Part shown: positions 38,273 through 40,229 of the stretch, piece by piece
Layout of the letters: each line of letters opens with the position of its first letter
How positions within the stretch are numbered: the first letter of the stretch is position 1
From: Chromera velia
Lineage: Eukaryota; Sar; Chromeraceae
DNA: 40,229 nucleotides
Direction: 5' to 3'
NCBI GenBank assembly: GCA_018398765.1
Contig: JAHBMJ010000311.1
Span: 1-40,229, forward strand
Program-made: the position numbers and the translations under genes
The notes under the pieces: model-generated
The model's input: the letters and a program-made list of their open reading frames with translations, nothing else
The model's database searches: none
What the model was told of the DNA's origin: nothing

Positions 38273-40229
38273 CTAAAAAGCTAGATCCACGATTCTGCTT
38301 TCCACTTTTCTCAAAAAGTCCACCCACGGACCTTTCTTATTGATCCTAGGCAGATCTTCTGCACAATGAAGCCCGTAACACCCGTGAGATATCTTTCCAA
38401 CGTTTTCATTAATGTCCGATTCAAAATGCGAAGAGAAACCTTCACCTGGAATTCTGCTGCTGCAGATAAGTTTTATACAAAGATAGACAATCAATACCAA
38501 TAATGCATAGCAAAAGGCAACTTCAGAGAAACAGAACCGAAGAGCAAAAGGAGGAAGGAAGGAAGGAAGGAAGGAAGAAAAAAAGAAAGAAAGGAACGAA
38601 AGAAAGGAAGGAAGAAAAGAAGGAAGGAAAGAAGGAAAGAAGGAAGGAAGAAAGGAAGGAAGAAAGGAAGAAAGGAAAGAAAGAAAGGAAGGAAGGAAGG
38701 AAGGAAAGAAGGAAGGAAGGAAGGAAAGAAGGAAGGAAGGAAGGAAAGAAGGAAGGAAGGAAGGAAAGAAGGAAAGAAGGAAGGGGGGAAGGAAGGAAGG
38801 AAAGAAGGAAGGAAGGAAAGAAGGAAGGAAGGAAGGAAGGAAGGAAGGAGGGAAGGAAGGAAGAATGAAAGAAAGAAAGGAAGGAATAGCGATTACTGAA
38901 GGGAACAATACTCCATGGCTATGCTACCCTACTGTCCTCTGATAAAATCCGTGTTCTGTCTTAAAGTCTCATTACGACTGCTGCTGCTGCTGCTGTGGAA
39001 GCGTTCAGGCAAGAACGATGGATGGATATAATCGAGAATGTCGGTCAACGACGACGACATGGAGAGAGCGGAGAGAGACAGAAAGTCTCGTCTGGTTATA
39101 GAGATTGGGGTGCTTTGGTAAACAATATACTGATCCGCGCATATACCAAAAGTCCCTTGACGCTTTCCCAACTGACCTTGAGGCTGCACAAGTTTCCATG
39201 CGTTCCCCTCTCGGTGCCTGTTCAGATTCTTCAGTTGTTATTTGCCCAGCAGCCTCTGCTACTTTCCCCCCTGCACTCTCCTCCGTTCCCTCTCCTACTT
39301 CGTGCACACCCAACCCCTTACTCTTGTGACCTTTCGCACTGGAACACGAGCTTTTTTTCAATTCTCTATCGTCTTTTTGAGATTTATGCAACGAAACTCC
39401 TCCAACTTCTTGATTGGACACCCCATTCGAGTCAGTCAGATGTTCAATGCTTGAGTCTTCGTTTTCTGTCTGTCTATAGGCTTCAAGTGACTGTTCAGGC
39501 TCAAGCAGTGAAAAAAAAGCAAATTCAGTCTTAGATAGAAAAGCCACAAGCTGTTCCGAGCCCTTCCTTGCGAAGTCATCAGAGAAAACGCGGTACAAAG
39601 GAAGAAGAGTGAATTCAGCCACTCCTGACCCCTTCAGGGTTTCATAAAGGGGAGTGACACCCCAATGTATGCTTTTTTTATGACTTCCGCGGGACAATGC
39701 TACGATATCTTTCCACTCAAAGTAAGGGGGGGGCGCTTCTTCGGTGGTTATTCCAAAGTAACTGCCTTTCCGGAATGGGGAAATGATGGTGTACAAAAGG
39801 GAGGCCCGGCGAGGGTCAATCTTTGACCCTGCAGTCTCTGGATCGACTTTTCCTCCGAAGTTTTCCACTTTGGTGCACATCTTCTTGATATGGAAGGCGC
39901 GTTTGGAAGGATCCTTGTATATCCAGACCCGGATCAGCTCTGTAAAGGCTTCCCCTGCTACTGCAAGGACCCGTCTCCTTGCCTATCTATCCCTCAAACT
40001 CACACTTCTCTGACTTCCCTACTCAGAGTCTCCTTCCCCTTCGAATCTGCCCACCTCAAATATGCTACCTCTCCCTGGCGTGTACGCATCCACAAGGCCA
40101 ATCTCTAAGCAGCAGGTGCAGAAGATGCTCCTGACTCTGCACTCCCTACAAAAGAGACAGGCGCATTGCCTTCCTATTCCATCCAACCTGTAGAGGAACC
40201 CCCTTATCGCATAGAGGGCCCCCAGATTC
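38273..40229 (-). CDS. 3' part of an unknown multi-exon gene, cut by the window edge
   Basis: Minus-strand exons: 40229-40188 (partial), 40104-40023, 39960-39177 and 38459-38273. Phases 0, 1 and 2 match across the three introns and give 364 residues and a TAG at 38273. Donors are GTTGGA, GTAGGG and GTCAGT; acceptors are TGCTTAG, CCTTGCAG and TCTGCAG. The long exon has a folded-looking half (ELIRVWIYKDPSKRAF, SPFRKGSYFGITTEE, HWGVTPLYETLKGSG) and a Ser/Glu/Lys-rich half; the last exon ends WVDFLRKVESRIVDLAF. I recognise no family. The exon 39960-39177 is well supported; the two upstream joins are tentative. Confidence 0.55.
38549..38886. repeat. (GGAA)n purine microsatellite, about 340 bp
   Basis: GGAA/GAAA units, almost all purine on the plus strand, inside the last intron (38460-39176) of the minus-strand gene, hence pyrimidine-rich in its transcript and upstream of the final acceptor. 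ORFs of Phe/Leu/Pro/Ser on the minus strand here are artefacts. Confidence 0.95.

Noticed and set aside
38273-38908. 211-codon minus-strand ORF rich in Phe/Leu/Pro/Ser
   Set aside because: Most of it is the (GGAA)n repeat; only its last 61 codons (38459-38273) are kept as a spliced exon.

Overview
This is a stretch of eukaryotic nuclear genome. Genes are split by many spliceosomal introns with clear GT...AG ends (acceptors almost always end TGCAG), intergenic DNA is long and repeat-rich, and several kinds of decayed transposon are present. The one recognisable metabolic gene encodes an N-terminus that looks like a signal peptide plus a basic leader. Together these suggest an alga with a secondary plastid, and a chromerid-type alveolate is my best guess. 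That is inference: no rRNA, tRNA or organelle marker lies in the window.

Left part (1-12,265): a transposon graveyard. The end of a plus-strand Ty3/gypsy chromovirus (integrase tail plus chromodomain, 2-520) abuts a truncated gag-like ORF of a minus-strand LTR element. That element's LTR (1534-1751) interrupts one copy of a dispersed gene-derived repeat (1752-2468). Next come an uninterrupted Tc1/mariner transposase ORF with a DD34E triad (2519-3637, minus) and a full-length but inactivated minus-strand Ty1/copia element with two 309-bp LTRs (4209-10437). A small terminal-inverted-repeat element (about 10454-11086) and a second, longer copy of the gene-derived repeat (11090-12263) follow.

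Middle (12,503-15,614): a two-exon plus-strand gene for a 918-residue FAD-dependent oxidoreductase of the DAO/MnmC-C type, with large charged insertions. From 15.6 to 20.9 kb I find no convincing gene. This stretch holds microsatellites, a diverged direct repeat, a candidate 1.8-kb terminal-inverted-repeat element (17346-19150) and a 122-base assembly gap.

Right-centre (20,897-33,430): one large minus-strand gene. I resolved 21 exons whose phases all agree, giving about 1,714 residues of nearly continuous coiled coil with one Gly/Pro/Ser/Gln-rich segment. It has 16-nt and 25-nt microexons, donor sites that lead straight into GTCN tetranucleotide repeats, and two places where a 3' splice site plus the start of its exon has been duplicated inside the upstream intron. 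Its last one or two exons are uncertain.

Right end (33.4-40.2 kb): a region opening divergently from the coiled-coil gene, with duplicated intron/acceptor segments, an acidic single-pass membrane protein ORF running into a 21-bp tandem array that is open in several frames on both strands, some orphan exon-like ORFs, and the 3' part of a minus-strand gene of unknown function (38273-40229) that continues past the window edge.
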